Below are positions 11,613-22,515 of a DNA stretch of 45,000 nucleotides, piece after piece. Position numbers and translations under genes: made by a program. Within the stretch, counting starts at the first letter, position 1, and each line of letters starts with the position of its first letter. The stretch lies in assembly GCA_030674155.1 (NCBI GenBank), contig CM060317.1, positions 85,191,435 to 85,236,434 on the forward strand, read 5' to 3'. The notes under the pieces were generated by a model. The model was not told the DNA's origin. It searched no databases and saw only the letters and a list, made by a program, of their open reading frames with translations. This stretch comes from Stramonita haemastoma (taxonomy: Eukaryota > Mollusca > Gastropoda > Neogastropoda > Muricidae).

Positions 11613-12019
11613 ATACACACAGGCACATACACATATTATGCACAAATGCATGCAAGAACTTCCGAATACATGCATATACGTATACCTACGCTTACGGAAG
11701 GACACAAACGATCAAACAAAACAAAAGATAAGCACTATCAACACGAACTTAACTGAGTACTTGCCGCTGGAAGTCGAAGATTTGATCAGAATCCCTCAGG
11801 GATAGTCGTCGGGACAGAAGAGTACGTGAGATGTGAATTCTGAGAAATAAGGCACACTTCACAGTGTAGGTTTAAGAAAAGGGATCCACTGACATTTTTG
11901 GAATCTTCTCTATTTCTACTAACTGGAGTTAGATTACGCATTTTCCGAAGTTTCCAATATCAAAGATACACACTTGCCTTCTATTCTCTACTTGAATTAA
12001 ACATAGAACATTTTTCTGG
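11613..12019. other. Spacer without recognisable gene
   Basis: Mixed sequence. No coding region, SINE or LINE similarity was recognised. Confidence 0.45.
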
Positions 12020-12093
<74 letters not shown>

Positions 12094-12296
12094 CATCTGT
12101 GTGTTTATGTTGTCTATGTGTGTAGTGTATGTCTGTGTGTGTAATTTGTCTATGTTTGTAGGGGGGCTGTAAGGGGGTATTTGTATCTGTGTGTTGTGTT
12201 TGTTTGTGTGTGTTTGGGTGTGTGTGTGCGCGTTTGCGTGTGTATGTGTGTGTTTGTTTGTATGTAGGTGTGAATGTGTATGTATGTGTGTAGATA

Positions 12297-12327
<31 letters not shown>

Positions 12328-12330
12328 GTG
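12020..12330. repeat. (GT)n and degenerate GT-rich block with CG run
   Basis: A pure GT array at 12021-12088, degenerate GT-rich sequence to 12290, then GCGCGCGCG and GT at 12297-12322. Confidence 0.9.
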
Positions 12331-12539
12331 CGCGCACGAACACATGAAATGGCTGGAGGGGCCTATGGTTGTGCTTGAATCAAGAAATTTCGAGAGTTCC
12401 TGGTAAGAATTCTTCCAGATTGCAAGCAATCACACGCTTCACTTCGAATGAATGCACTCACGTGGACTTCTGTTCCTTCTCTTGATCACCCTCCTGTTCC
12501 TTTTGGGGGAAAACACAAATAGGCAGATCAAAGAAAATA

Positions 12540-13135
12540 GATTGAAGGAAGAACAGACAGGAAAAGAAGAAAATACAAAGAAGAATGAAAGAAAGAAGGA
12601 AAGAAGGAGGAAAAGGGGAAAAGAAAGAAAGAAGGATGGAAAAAAAAGTAAATAAGTAAGTAAGTAAGTAAGGAAGTAAGTAAGGAAGGAAGGAAGGAAG
12701 GAAGGAAGCAAGGAAGGAAGGAAGGAAGGAAGGAAGGAAGGAAGGAAGGAAGGAAGGAAGGAAAGGATAACTGTAGAAAAGAAGCTTAGATGGGCGGCTT
12801 TGGGTGAAAGAAAAAAAAGAAAGAAAGATAGAAGACCACAATTCTAAAGAGGACAAAAAAGCAAGGAAAGAATGCAAAAAAGTAAGAACAAAAGAAAGAA
12901 AGACAGGCAGACAGACAGGCAGGCAGACAGGCTAAACAGACAGGCACACAGACAGGCCAAGCAGACAGGCAGACAGGAATGGCTAAGAACAGATAGTAGG
13001 GGAATAAGAAAGGAAAGAAGGAAGGAAAGAAGGAATGAAGGAACGAACGAAGGAAGGACGGAAGGTGGGAATGAAGGAAGAAAGGGGGGAAAATCAAGAA
13101 AGAAAGACAGACAAAACAGAAAGTAGGAAGAGTAG
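12540..13135. repeat. Polypurine low-complexity block (GAAA/GGAA/CAGA)
   Basis: Purine-rich on the + strand, with a GGAA array at 12670-12765 and CAGG/CAGA repeats at 12900-12980. Confidence 0.9.
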
Positions 13136-13137
13136 GA

Positions 13138-13590
13138 GTAGGCACCCATCAGTATCGGAAGACTATGGTGTTGCGCTCTAGTCTTTAGAGTACAAAGCCT
13201 GGGTTAGTAAGTATGGATGGCAAGCTGTTACCCATGCAGCAGACCCCCCCCCCCCCTCTCCATGCCACTGGAATGGTCCATTGGGAAGGCAGTCGCCGAT
13301 ACGAATGGTTCCAGTACTGTCGCAGGAGCCACCAGAACGTTGCCATAATTATGCAGCCCCGAACCGCCCTGGGGACTCCAACTCCCCGATTATTCCTCAG
13401 GGATGGTGTCTAAACACGACACCTGTGTGGATGCTGGGTTTTTAAAATATTTTTTATATTAGTCCTGCCGGCACACGATGGCATGCTCTTCTGAAAGGTC
13501 AAACGGGGTTTTAATGTGTGCGCAAGATGTTCTACGTGCGTTCACACACGGGGCCTCGATTATAGTCTCATCCGAATGACCGACAGTAGG
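13138..13590 (-). mobile_element. Composite SINE: family A body joined to module E
   Basis: The right part (about 13465-13590) matches the internal body of SINE A on the - strand: GGCACACGATGGCATGCTC, GCGCAAGATGTTCTACGTGC and GGGGCCTCG. The left part (13138-13450) is a different sequence, module E, with a TATCGGAAGAC end, a C-rich run and CGCAGGAGCCACCAGAACG. The same junction is present at 36727-37105, so the composite was mobile or duplicated as a unit. Confidence 0.7.
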
Positions 13591-13849
13591 AAGAAAAAGA
13601 ATCGATAAACAAATAGAAAACAGGAATAAAAGGGAGGAAGGAATCGAAGTAAATGAGAAATAAAGAAAACAAATACAGAATGAAGGAAAGAAGGAAAACA
13701 AAACAAACAAACAAACAAAAAACAGAAGACGGAAAATCAAAGGAAGAAACACACCCAATGATAGCAAGATGTCGAAAGGAAACTGCATGGAGAACATGTT
13801 AATGGGCCAAGACAGAAAGGGAGAAACAGTTCAAAGATACTGCAGCTCC
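13591..13849. other. Purine-rich spacer, no gene seen
   Basis: Degenerate AAGG/AAAC-rich sequence without coding signal. Confidence 0.5.
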
Positions 13850-13888
13850 TGCTGCTACTTCTTACTACCACTATTTCTACTGCTGCAT

Positions 13889-13919
<31 letters not shown>

Positions 13920-14045
13920 GACTGTTGCTGTAGCTGTTGTGGTTTCTACTACTGTTACTGCTGCAGCTACTGCAGCTACAATTGCTGTTGATGCTGCTGC
14001 TACCACTGCTATAGCTGCTGCTATTGCTATTGCTGCTTCGGAAGT
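13850..14045. repeat. CTG/GCT-rich trinucleotide region
   Basis: Imperfect CTG/GCT/ACT trinucleotides, with a purer GCTGCTGCTG core at 13882-13915. Open in several frames only because of the period of three; no evidence that it is translated. Confidence 0.85.
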
Positions 14046-14103
14046 TATTCCATCTACTACTTCTGCAGTTCTTGTATATTTTGTGCATTTTTGGTGCGTT
14101 AGG

Positions 14104-14225
<122 letters not shown>

Positions 14226-14283
14226 CTTATGTGTATTTGTGTGAGCGCTTACTTGCTTGTGTGCGTATATGAGTGCTTGTCTG

Positions 14284-14637
14284 CATGATTTGATTTGATT
14301 TGATTTATTCTTTTATATCGAGGATAATGGAATAAGCACTCTTGTGCTTTTTTACATCCAGTCCCCGTGTGTATGCAGTTTTGTAAATGCCATCTGTTCC
14401 CACCGGCACACGATGGCCTACTCTTACGAAAAGCGGAACAGGGTTTAGCGTGTGCGCAAGATGTTCTGCGTGCGTTCGCACACGGGGCCTTGGTTTAAAG
14501 TATCATCCGAAGGACTTTTTGGGAGAGTGGAGTCAGCACTGATGTTAACTCCAGTAGAAAAATCTCCTCAACCGGACTCGAACTCGGGTCGTCAATTTGC
14601 CAGCGCAATGTTCTGACCACTAGGCTATCCGTCCCCA
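14284..14637 (-). mobile_element. SINE family A, full length
   Basis: Complete copy in reverse orientation. The head at the right end has the complement of the B box (CTCGAACTCGGGTC) and A box (CTGACCACTAGGCTATCC). The body has GCACACGGGGCCTTGG, and the left end has TTTATATCGAGGATAATGG followed by a short TGATT tail repeat. Confidence 0.85.
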
Positions 14638-14844
14638 TGAGAGTGTATCTATATGCGTGCGTGTTTGTATACGCGTGGCAGAACTCCTGTGCTTCATAGG
14701 TAAGAGCTAGATGAAAATAAATATTAAGATCTTCTGATGACTTCTTTTGGAAATAAAGGATTTGAATGATTAGTAATTACAAAAAAAATATCTTTCCCAG
14801 CCTGCTTGTTTCTTATCCTCTTTATCCCTGTCCGTCTGTGTATG

Positions 14845-15402
<558 letters not shown>

Positions 15403-15454
15403 CAAGGGGGTGTGTCTATAAAATAATAAATGATAATAATAAACACTCTCTCCC

Positions 15455-15493
15455 TCACACACATACGCACACACATACGCATACACACACACA

Positions 15494-15556
<63 letters not shown>
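15455..15556. repeat. (CA)n microsatellite
   Basis: CA array with one CAC slip near 15500. Confidence 0.95.
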
Positions 15557-15557
<1 letters not shown>

Positions 15558-15950
15558 TGTGTGATGGGGCGGTAATTAGATTACCTCCCATGCGATCAGA
15601 GCCCTGTCGCAGCGCTGTGTTACTAAATTGGGATACACCTGCGTATTGTATAATGCTCTTTTTCCTTGGATGATGATCGAAAACCCTTCATTGCATACTC
15701 CTCGCCTTCATTGTGACATTTACAGTTGGGGGGACTGTGCTGAAACCAAGGTGCGCAAACAGTCACCCATTCAATTGGTAACCGTGCTCAGTGCTGCTTA
15801 ATCCTGTCTTGGAAAAGCGGGTGGTCTGACCAGAGCTATCCTGTAAGCCTCAACACACGTGACAGTTGAATTGCCATCCTGTCCGCGGCCACAACGTACC
15901 ACCTGGCAACTTGATTTGAACAATCTGTGTGTGTGGTGTGTGTGTGTGTG
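15557..15950 (-). mobile_element. SINE family D fragment within spacer
   Basis: Bases of about 15722-15860 resemble the element at 31985-32282 (- strand): shared GGGGACTGTGCTGAA, CAAACAGTCACCCATTCAA, CTGGTAAC-like and GTGCTGCTTAA blocks, and a degenerate tRNA-like end (GTGGTCTGACCAGAGCTATC). The rest of the interval shows nothing recognisable. Confidence 0.5.
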
Positions 15951-16245
15951 TTATTTATTTTTTTTTATATCGATGACAATGGAATGGGCACTCGTGTGCT
16001 TTTTTTTTTTTTTACATCCGGTCCCCGTGCATATGTAGCTTTGTAGATCTTGTCATCTGTTCCCACGACAACAATGGCCTACTCTTACATAAAGCGAAAC
16101 AGGCTTAACGTGCGCGCAAGATGTTCTGTGTGGGTTCGCACAAGGGGCTTGGTTTATAGCCTCATCGTAAAACTTTTGGGGAAAGTGAAGTTAGCATTGA
16201 TGTTAACTCCAGGGGAAAATGTGGTGTCAAATTTGCGAGCAAAAT
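15950..16245 (-). mobile_element. SINE family A, head-less copy
   Basis: Matches the body of family A from the tail (TTTATATCGATGACAATGG, an unusually long T run, TACTCTTACATAAAGCG) to GTTAACTCCAGGGGAAAA. The tRNA-like head is missing or destroyed. Confidence 0.75.
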
Positions 16246-16435
16246 GTGTGTTTGTGTGTGTGGATGGATGCATGTGTGCATGCGTGCGCGTGTTTGTGTG
16301 CTTCCACTTGTGTGTCTGAATGTATGCATGTGTGTGCATGATTGTGCATATGTGTGTGTGCATGCGTATGTCAGTGTGTGTGCGTATGTGTGTGTGTGAA
16401 CTTGACTTTATGACCTTAATTGTTCAATGTAAGCG

Positions 16436-16437
16436 CT

Positions 16438-16494
<57 letters not shown>
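16436..16494. repeat. (CT)n microsatellite
   Basis: CT array ending in GTGTGTG. Confidence 0.95.
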
Positions 16495-16496
<2 letters not shown>

Positions 16497-16584
16497 CTGA
16501 TGTCTCAGTATGACGTTATCAAAACAAAGTTTCACAATGACGTTAATCAAAATTGATGTCATACCATCACGTCATCGCAATAAA

Positions 16585-16622
16585 CACCCCCTGAGGAAGG
16601 CGAAAGCCGAAATATTGGGGAA
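16585..16622 (+). other. Hammerhead-like small hairpin motif
   Basis: CTGAGGA, a GGC-GAAA-GCC hairpin and GAAA follow one another, flanked by CCCC and GGGG. The arrangement resembles the CUGAUGA-stem II-GAAA core of hammerhead ribozymes found in Penelope-like and other retroelements, but the conserved U of CUGAUGA is G here and the pairing of stems I/III is not clear. Low confidence; it may only be a retroelement-derived motif. Confidence 0.2.
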
Positions 16623-16719
16623 CCATATATGCTGGTTGTTTTACTTTCGCTATGTGTTTTTATAAATAAATAAAAAAAAAATAAATTATTATATAATATA
16701 TATATATACATATATATAC

Positions 16720-17280
16720 ACCGTAAGATCCTAGCATACGCCCCCCCCCCCCCCCCCCCCCCCTGTGCACTGATTTAGGGCAAAATTGGGGGGTGGGCGT
16801 TTGCTAGGGATAGACCCCTTTGCACAAAGTACTTTTTGTGCTCAACCGTGTAATTGAGTGATCCAGATACTGGAGGGCTTCCAATGTGAAAGATACAGTG
16901 TAAGACTGTCGCTTCGGCATTTTGAAAAAATGACACAGAGAGATTTAAGAACCAACTTCCGGCCATCAGGAAGCGTCGTCAAAGTACCGGTACGTCACTG
17001 ACAGACAAAAGACGTCAGTGGAATAAGCATGATGTACTTTTAATTCACTTTGTTGGGGATGGGTGGGAGTGAGAAAATGGGACAGGAAAAAAACACGAAA
17101 AGGTAAAGAAGGGGGAAAAGATTTTTAGAACAGTCTGCACAAATCCTAGTGAAAGTGAGGATAGTCTCTTTGAAAAAGCAGGGTGGGGGTTTGTTAGGTA
17201 GTTACCCCTGTGCACAACTTTTGGCCCAAAGTGTGGGGTGGGCGTTTGCAGATGGTGGGCGTTATGCTAGGATTTTCGGT
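16720..17280. mobile_element. Non-autonomous DNA transposon (MITE) with terminal inverted repeats
   Basis: The left end reads ACCGTAAGATCCTAGCATA and the right end, inverted, reads ACCGAAAATCCTAGCATAA; both continue into CGCCC, giving imperfect TIRs of about 24 bases. Subterminal GGGTGGGCGTTTGC phrases occur near both ends (16791 and 17236), as does a TGCACA/CCCCT pair. No transposase ORF exists in the ~560 bases. Both flanks are TA dinucleotide arrays, so a TA target-site duplication (expected of Tc1/mariner-like elements) is possible but cannot be resolved. A run of 23 C lies just inside the left TIR (16741-16763). Confidence 0.7.
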
Positions 17281-17284
17281 TATA

Positions 17285-17285
17285 T

Positions 17286-17323
<38 letters not shown>

Positions 17324-17436
17324 AGAGGAGAGAAGAGAGAGAGAGATGAGAGATAGATAGATAGATAGATAGTAGATAGTAGATGATAGATAGAAAATAG
17401 ATATAAAAATTATAGATAATAAAATAGATAGATAAT

Positions 17437-17475
<39 letters not shown>

Positions 17476-17476
17476 C

Positions 17477-17524
<48 letters not shown>

Positions 17525-17552
17525 AAATAGATAGATAGATACTAGATAGATC
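17285..17552. repeat. (TA)n and (GATA)n arrays
   Basis: TA array at 17285-17320, a GA-rich bridge, then imperfect GATA arrays to about 17552. Confidence 0.95.
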
Positions 17553-17614
17553 CACACATATGTATACATAACACACACGCATATACACAATACACACTGT
17601 CTTATCTTTGTCTC

Positions 17615-17620
17615 TTTATT
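17615..17620 (-). promoter_or_regulatory. Poly(A) signal candidate of gene A
   Basis: AATAAA on the - strand in a CTCTTTATTT context (as read on +), about 540 bases past the stop codon. The same context (CCTCTTTATTT) is at the equivalent place of gene B (37458-37463). Conservation between the paralogs supports use as a 3' processing signal. Confidence 0.5.
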
Positions 17621-18158
17621 TTTTTATTTGCTCGTTCCGTCTTTCTAAGTCGTTCGTACACTTTACTTGGTTTTTGTTCTCAAATAACATGTTGTTCTCA
17701 TAGAACATGTGGAAACAAATCTGCAATGGAAGTATGAAATCTCAAAAAACGACACGGTGCCATTTTCATTCCTTATTTTCGTAAAACAAACATGTACTTA
17801 ACCATTTCATATGCTAAACGTTATTGAACACTTCTAAAGGTATGTTGTTCGTAATAATTCAGCCATATATTAACTACTTTGTTTCTACTTAATATATTTT
17901 GTAGAATTTCCAAACTTATTTACTTAAAGTGCATAAAAATGTCAATGGCAACCCTTGCAAATCGATTGAGCTAAGTTGTACCAGAATTCATTTTTGTTGA
18001 ACCAACGTCTATCAATCTGCTTCTGTAGAAAGCAACAACTGTTTCCGCGGTCTAAATTTCTGTTTATGGTAAAGTACTTTTTTTTTTTAAGAGACAATTC
18101 TTTTGGGTTAATATTATTCAAACCTCTTCTGAAGTTTTGGGTGCATATTCTAATGGCT

Positions 18159-18753
18159 TTAGCAAGCACATCGTTTTATCTGTTTAGTACATAAAAAATG
18201 GATCCTTGATCCTCGCACTTGGGTGGATCTTTTCCTGGCCCACTGGCAGCATGACTGGACTATTTCAGTCAGGACTTCGATGCTGGCGTGCACCTTTTCC
18301 AGGATTCCCCTGAGCTCCCCAAGCGTGCTCTGGACGGCGTTGCCCGTCTGAGTAACCAGCTCTCTGGTCGCATTATGCTCGCTTCTCACTCTTCTTTTAA
18401 TGCCAGCCCGTGCATCCCGAAGTTCCTGAAAAGTTTCTCTCTGAAGTTGCTCTACCTTGTCGATCCCGTTCATCACAAAGTCTTGGAATTTCGTCATGTT
18501 CTCCTGAAGAGCACCCTGGGAGTCTTGAACGATGCTGATGTTCGTCAGCACCTGAGTTGGCATCTTGAAATAAGTCCCTGGGAGACCGCCTGGTTTTCAA
18601 GCACGGTGCTCGCGTCTTTTTGATGGACTGGATATCGTCATTCACGTTTTCGAAATGATGTTTCGGTTACGAAGAGGATTTGTTGTATTTGGCCCTGTCC
18701 CGCAATCAGAGCCTCGCCTTGAGTCAAGGATTTTCTACAGCAGTCGTATGAAG
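18159..18753 (-). pseudogene. Coiled-coil exon 2 of gene A (frameshifted paralog of gene B)
   Basis: The exon begins after a strong acceptor (TCTGTTCTTTCCTCCACAG on the - strand, ending at 18754) in the same phase (2 bases, then SYDCC...) as the gene B exon. Its product aligns along its whole length with gene B: Cys-Cys pair, GQGQIQQILF, a frame with VNDDIQSIKK, DASTVLENQAVSQ, then VLTNISIVQDSQGALQEN, EHNATRELV and SCCQWARKR. The aligned pieces lie in different frames, with at least four breaks: about 18669 and 18655 (each a one-base loss relative to B), about 18617, and about 18555. The last 134 codons are open to TGA/TAA at 18159. Coiled-coil, secreted family; function unknown. Probably a decaying gene; several sequencing or assembly indels are the alternative. 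Confidence 0.75.
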
Positions 18754-18947
18754 CTGTGGAGGAAAGAACAGATTAGGATTAGTAAACGCCTGGTTCGTTA
18801 GAGTAGCTTTCATTTGGCTGTCTGTTTGCGATGCGTGAGTTAGTTTGTCAAACGGTTTTTCCACCAGTCAGCCAATCAGTCAGTCAACCTGTCAGTAATT
18901 CAGTCAGTCTTGCATCGGCCTATCTGTCCATCAGTTTGCTTCATATG

Positions 18948-19059
<112 letters not shown>

Positions 19060-19177
19060 AGATTCACAGACACAAGCACTAAATTAATTGTATTCACAAA
19101 ATCGTCTGTTAAAATTCTTCTACAGTTCCAATGCAGAGAACATCAACTTTAACTGAAATATTTCAAACGTATAAATA

Positions 19178-20300
19178 TGGGTGAGAGTAGACAGCTCTGT
19201 CTTACTTCAACTGTTGCCCGAAACCACTCTCCAATTGATGCTGTACAGATTCATGGTTGCCAACAAAGCTGCATTCCACACCCTGCCGAATGCCTTCTTA
19301 AAATCAATAAATACGTGGTAGAGGTCTTGGTGTTGAAGGTACCGCTCACAGAATATTCTGAGGTGGAATATCTGTTCAGTTGTGCTACGCCATGCTCTGA
19401 AACATGCTTGTTCCTAAGCAATGATGGTCTCTGTTTGAGGCTTCAGTCTGTTCTTTTCAACATCTTCCTTGAGAGAATCATGGCTAATGCACTGTAACAC
19501 CATGAAGAATCAGTCAGCATTGGTGGCAGAACGGCCACAAACGTCCGCTGCGCACATAACATTGACGACTAGCAGGATCAGAACAAGAGCGTGCCAGCCT
19601 AACAGAGCACCTGAACAAGGCCTCTAAAACATACGGCATGGAAATCCGTGCAGAGAAGACCAAACTGATGACCAATAATGCCAAGGGCATCAGCACTGAT
19701 ATCAGGGTCAACGTCCAGAAGCTGGTAACAGTTCAAAGCCTCAAGTACTTAGGAGCCGTTGTATCAGACAATGGGTCTAAACAAGGGGTTGTATGCAGGA
19801 TTGCACAGACAATAACAGCACTGTCAAAACTGAACACCATCTGGAAAGGAAACAAATATTTCACTCAACTCCAAGATCAGACTAATGCACTCTCGTGTCA
19901 TATTCATATTCATTATGCCTGTGAATCGTACACCCTGACTGCTAATTTGGAGAGAAGAGAACAGGCGGTAGATATGAGATGCTTCCGGAGTCTCCTTGGC
20001 ATCTCCTACAGAGACCACACAAGCAACAAAGAAGTGTATAACAGAATCCAGCAAACCGTTGGTCCCTGCGAAAACCTTCTATCAATCGTAAAGAAGCGTA
20101 AACTTAAATGGTACGGGCATGTCACAAGATCAAAAGGACTTGCATAAACAATACTGCTAGTCACCATCCAAGGACGAAGAAATAGATGCAGACCAAGGAA
20201 GAGATGGGAGGACAACATCAGCAATTGGACAGGCCTAAAGCTGAACAAAACATTTGAGAAAGGCAGAACAGACAAAGAAATGGAGAGAACTAGTTGTCAA
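19178..20300 (+). mobile_element. RTE-like LINE, 3' half with 5' inversion (twin-priming structure)
   Basis: From about 19445 the + strand encodes an RT from LFNIFLERIMANAL through a damaged motif C (FADDIDG replaced by HNIDD with a stop), then YGMEIRAEKTKLMTNNAKG, SLKYLGAVVSDNGS, MRCFRSLLGISYRDHTSN, KLKWYGHVTR and RPRKRWEDNISNWTG. From 19444 back to 19178 the - strand encodes the preceding RT part: FRAWRSTTEQIFHLR, YHVFIDFKKAF (motif A) and EVRQSCLLSP. The two parts are adjacent in the protein but opposite in orientation. The 3' end runs into a GATA array. Frameshifts and stops make it inactive. Confidence 0.8.
19638..20144 (+). pseudogene. Reverse transcriptase C-terminal segment (RTE-like)
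   Basis: Longest unbroken piece of the damaged RT, about 169 codons, starting in the MEIRAEKTKLM motif that follows the catalytic YADD/FADD box and including the thumb/linker motif YLGAVVSD. Upstream and downstream RT sequence continues in other frames, so the piece is a remnant and not a host gene. Confidence 0.75.
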
Positions 20301-20337
20301 GTCTTCAGGGGTGCCCCGGTAGTCGCCAAACTAAGGG

Positions 20338-20400
20338 ATAGATAGATCGATCTATAGATAGATAGATAGATAGATAGATCGATCTATGATAGATCGATCT

Positions 20401-20463
<63 letters not shown>

Positions 20464-20464
20464 T
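20338..20464. repeat. (GATA)n array with GATCGATC palindromes
   Basis: GATA array interrupted by three GATCGATCTAT palindromic variants. It adjoins the 3' end of the LINE at 19178-20300. Confidence 0.95.
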
Positions 20465-20589
20465 AGGAGTGTAGCACTTCACCAGATATGAAAGTTTTAA
20501 GCAACTCAAGAAACATATAACAATCCAAAGCATGCTTTCAACAGAGCAGTTGATGGGCAAGGTATAGAGGCAAATCACCTCCACCTGTC

Positions 20590-22055
20590 CCGGAACTGTG
20601 TCGGCCATTGGGGCACCACTGACCATTTTGAAACCAGCTTTTAAACTACTCGCAGTTTTCAGTTTTCCCTAGTATGTCGTTCCTCTCAAGACCAGTCCAC
20701 TGTTTGATGTTGTCTTCCCATCATTTCCTCTGTCTGCCTCTTTGTCTTTCTCCTTTTACTGTTCCCTGTAGCTTTGACCAGTCCAGATGTTTGGATGACA
20801 TACCTGTACCACTTCAGTCTGCATTCAACACATTGTTTGATATTGTTTCTTGCTGGTGTTTTTAAACAAGTCAGGAGCTCTTTGTACGGCTATATGACGT
20901 TTTAAATTCTTGTTGTCACTTCTTCGTTGGTTAGGTGATCCCCGTACCAGATGCCAAGAAGCTCGAGAAAGCATCTCCATTGCATGTATCCCTCTTTCAA
21001 TGTCTGCTGTTATGGTCTATACAAACACAAATGCGGAGATGACCTGGGAACGCATCGCATTAATCTGGAAGCTGATGACGCTGTTTTTGTCATTTCAGAG
21101 GACTTTTAGATTGATCATTGCAGCTGTGGTATTGACTAAAAAGTAGAGCATTTTCCATCTTTATCCAATACTGTATTTCCCAGAAATGTTAAGCTATAAA
21201 TGGTCTCAATGTCTGCCTATAATGTCAGCGCTGATGCCATTGGCATGTTTGCCATTAATTGGGTATGCTCTGCACTGACCTGCATTCAAGTGATTTACAA
21301 AGTTGACAAACTCTTGCTCTATTCCAGCTAGGCCGTCGATGTCGTTGACATACTGTTGCTGTGTATTTATCCGGCATCCAATGGTGAGTGTTGATCAGGT
21401 TGGCATTTGTGTTATACAGCCTCATGGTTGCCTTTTTATAGAGGCATTGTATAATTCTGATCAGGCTGGCATTGATGTTATACAGCCTCATGGTTGCCTT
21501 GTTAAAGTGCATTCTATGGTTCTGATCAGGCAGGCATTGATGTTATACAGCCTCATGGTTGCTTGTTATAGAGGCATTCTATGGTTCTGATCAGGCAGGC
21601 ATTGGTGTTATACAGCCTCATGGTTGCCTTGTTACAGAGGCATTCTATGATTCTGATAAGGCTGGCATTGGTGTTATACAGCCTCATGGTTGCCTTGTTA
21701 TAGAGGCATTGTATGATTCTGATCAGGCAGGCATTGGTGTTATACAGCCTCATGGTTGCCTTGTTACAGAGGCATTCTATGATTCTGATCAGGTTGGCAT
21801 TGGTGTTATACAGCCTCATGGCTGCCCACTACGCTGCATGTCAGATACTGTTGAACTACCTTCTTAAAGTTCACACGAAGACGATGTAGAAAGATCTTGC
21901 CGGCGTTACAGGTACTTCTCACAGAATATGCTCGGATCGAAAACTAATGTGCTCTGCTGTGCTCCGACCTGCTCTGAAACCTGCGTGTCCATCTTTGGAA
22001 ATCTCCTGATATAATGGTTTCAGTCTATTTAGAACGATTCTTAGCATAAACTCAC
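20590..22055 (-). mobile_element. RTE-like LINE remnant containing an RT-derived minisatellite
   Basis: Reading 22055 to 20590 on the - strand: LRIVLNRLKPLYQEISKDGHAGFRAGRSTAEH (22045-21940, given here only by its key motifs NRLKP and GFRAGRST), a frameshifted motif A (YIVFV..FKK) near 21860, a tandem array of ATMRLYNTNA-type units (21370-21835), YVNDIDGLAGIEQEF (motif C region) near 21345-21300, GKHANGISADI, MRCFLELLGIW near 20990, and QGTVKGERQRGRQRK near 20770. The segment between motifs A and C that normally carries RQGCLLSP is missing. Same lineage as the + copy at 19.2-20.3 kb. Confidence 0.75.
21370..21835. repeat. 65-66-bp minisatellite, seven units, derived from RT coding sequence
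   Basis: The phrase TTATACAGCCTCATGG recurs at 21412, 21478, 21543, 21608, 21674, 21740 and 21806, i.e. at 65-66-base spacing with high identity. On the - strand each unit encodes 22 residues of the pattern ATMRLYNTNAxLIRIIxCLYNK, which is the RT segment just after motif A in this LINE lineage. Five units remain in one frame. Confidence 0.9.
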
Positions 22056-22077
22056 ACACACACAGACACGCACAAAC

Positions 22078-22372
22078 ACCGGGTTCGATTAACGGTCGAG
22101 GGGATTTTCCCCCTGGAGTTAATATCAGTGTTAACTCCACCCTCCCCAAAAGTCCGCCGAATGAGACTTACACCGAGGACCCGCGTGCGAATGCACGGAG
22201 ATCATCTTACGCACATTGTAAATCCTGTTCCGCTTTTCGTAAGAGTAGGCCATCATGTGCCGGTGGGAACAGATGACAAGATTTACAACACTGCATACAC
22301 AAGGGGTTTGGATGTAAAAAACACACGAGTGCTTATTCCATTGTCCCCGATATAAAGAATAAAATATACAAA
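22078..22372 (+). mobile_element. SINE family A, copy lacking A box
   Basis: Starts at the B-box region (CCGGGTTCGATTAACGG) and continues through CTGGAGTTAATATCAGTG, GCGTGCGAATGCACGG, TTTTCGTAAGAGTAGGCC and GAGTGCTTATTCCATTGTCC to an AT-rich tail. Followed by a CA array. Confidence 0.8.
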
Positions 22373-22394
22373 AAAAAGCACACACAAATTTACA

Positions 22395-22423
22395 CAGAAA
22401 GGCGCGCGTGCGCGCGCGCGTGC

Positions 22424-22513
<90 letters not shown>

Positions 22514-22515
22514 CA
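22395..22515. repeat. (CG)/(CA)n microsatellite
   Basis: GCGCGCGTGCGCGCGC at about 22401-22420, then a CA array with one slip. Confidence 0.95.

Noticed and set aside
10818..11756. 312-codon frame rich in HPSI/HTYI
   Set aside because: Generated by the CATC/CATA array; only its first codons lie outside the repeat.
13737..14006. Ala/Val/Thr-rich and Ser/Asn-rich frames in the CTG region
   Set aside because: Trinucleotide repeats open several frames at once; no sign of selection on any of them.
21303..21867. Plus-strand frames across the 66-base repeats as a repeat-protein gene
   Set aside because: The opposite strand matches RT sequence of the surrounding LINE, so the plus frames are by-products of a 66-base period.
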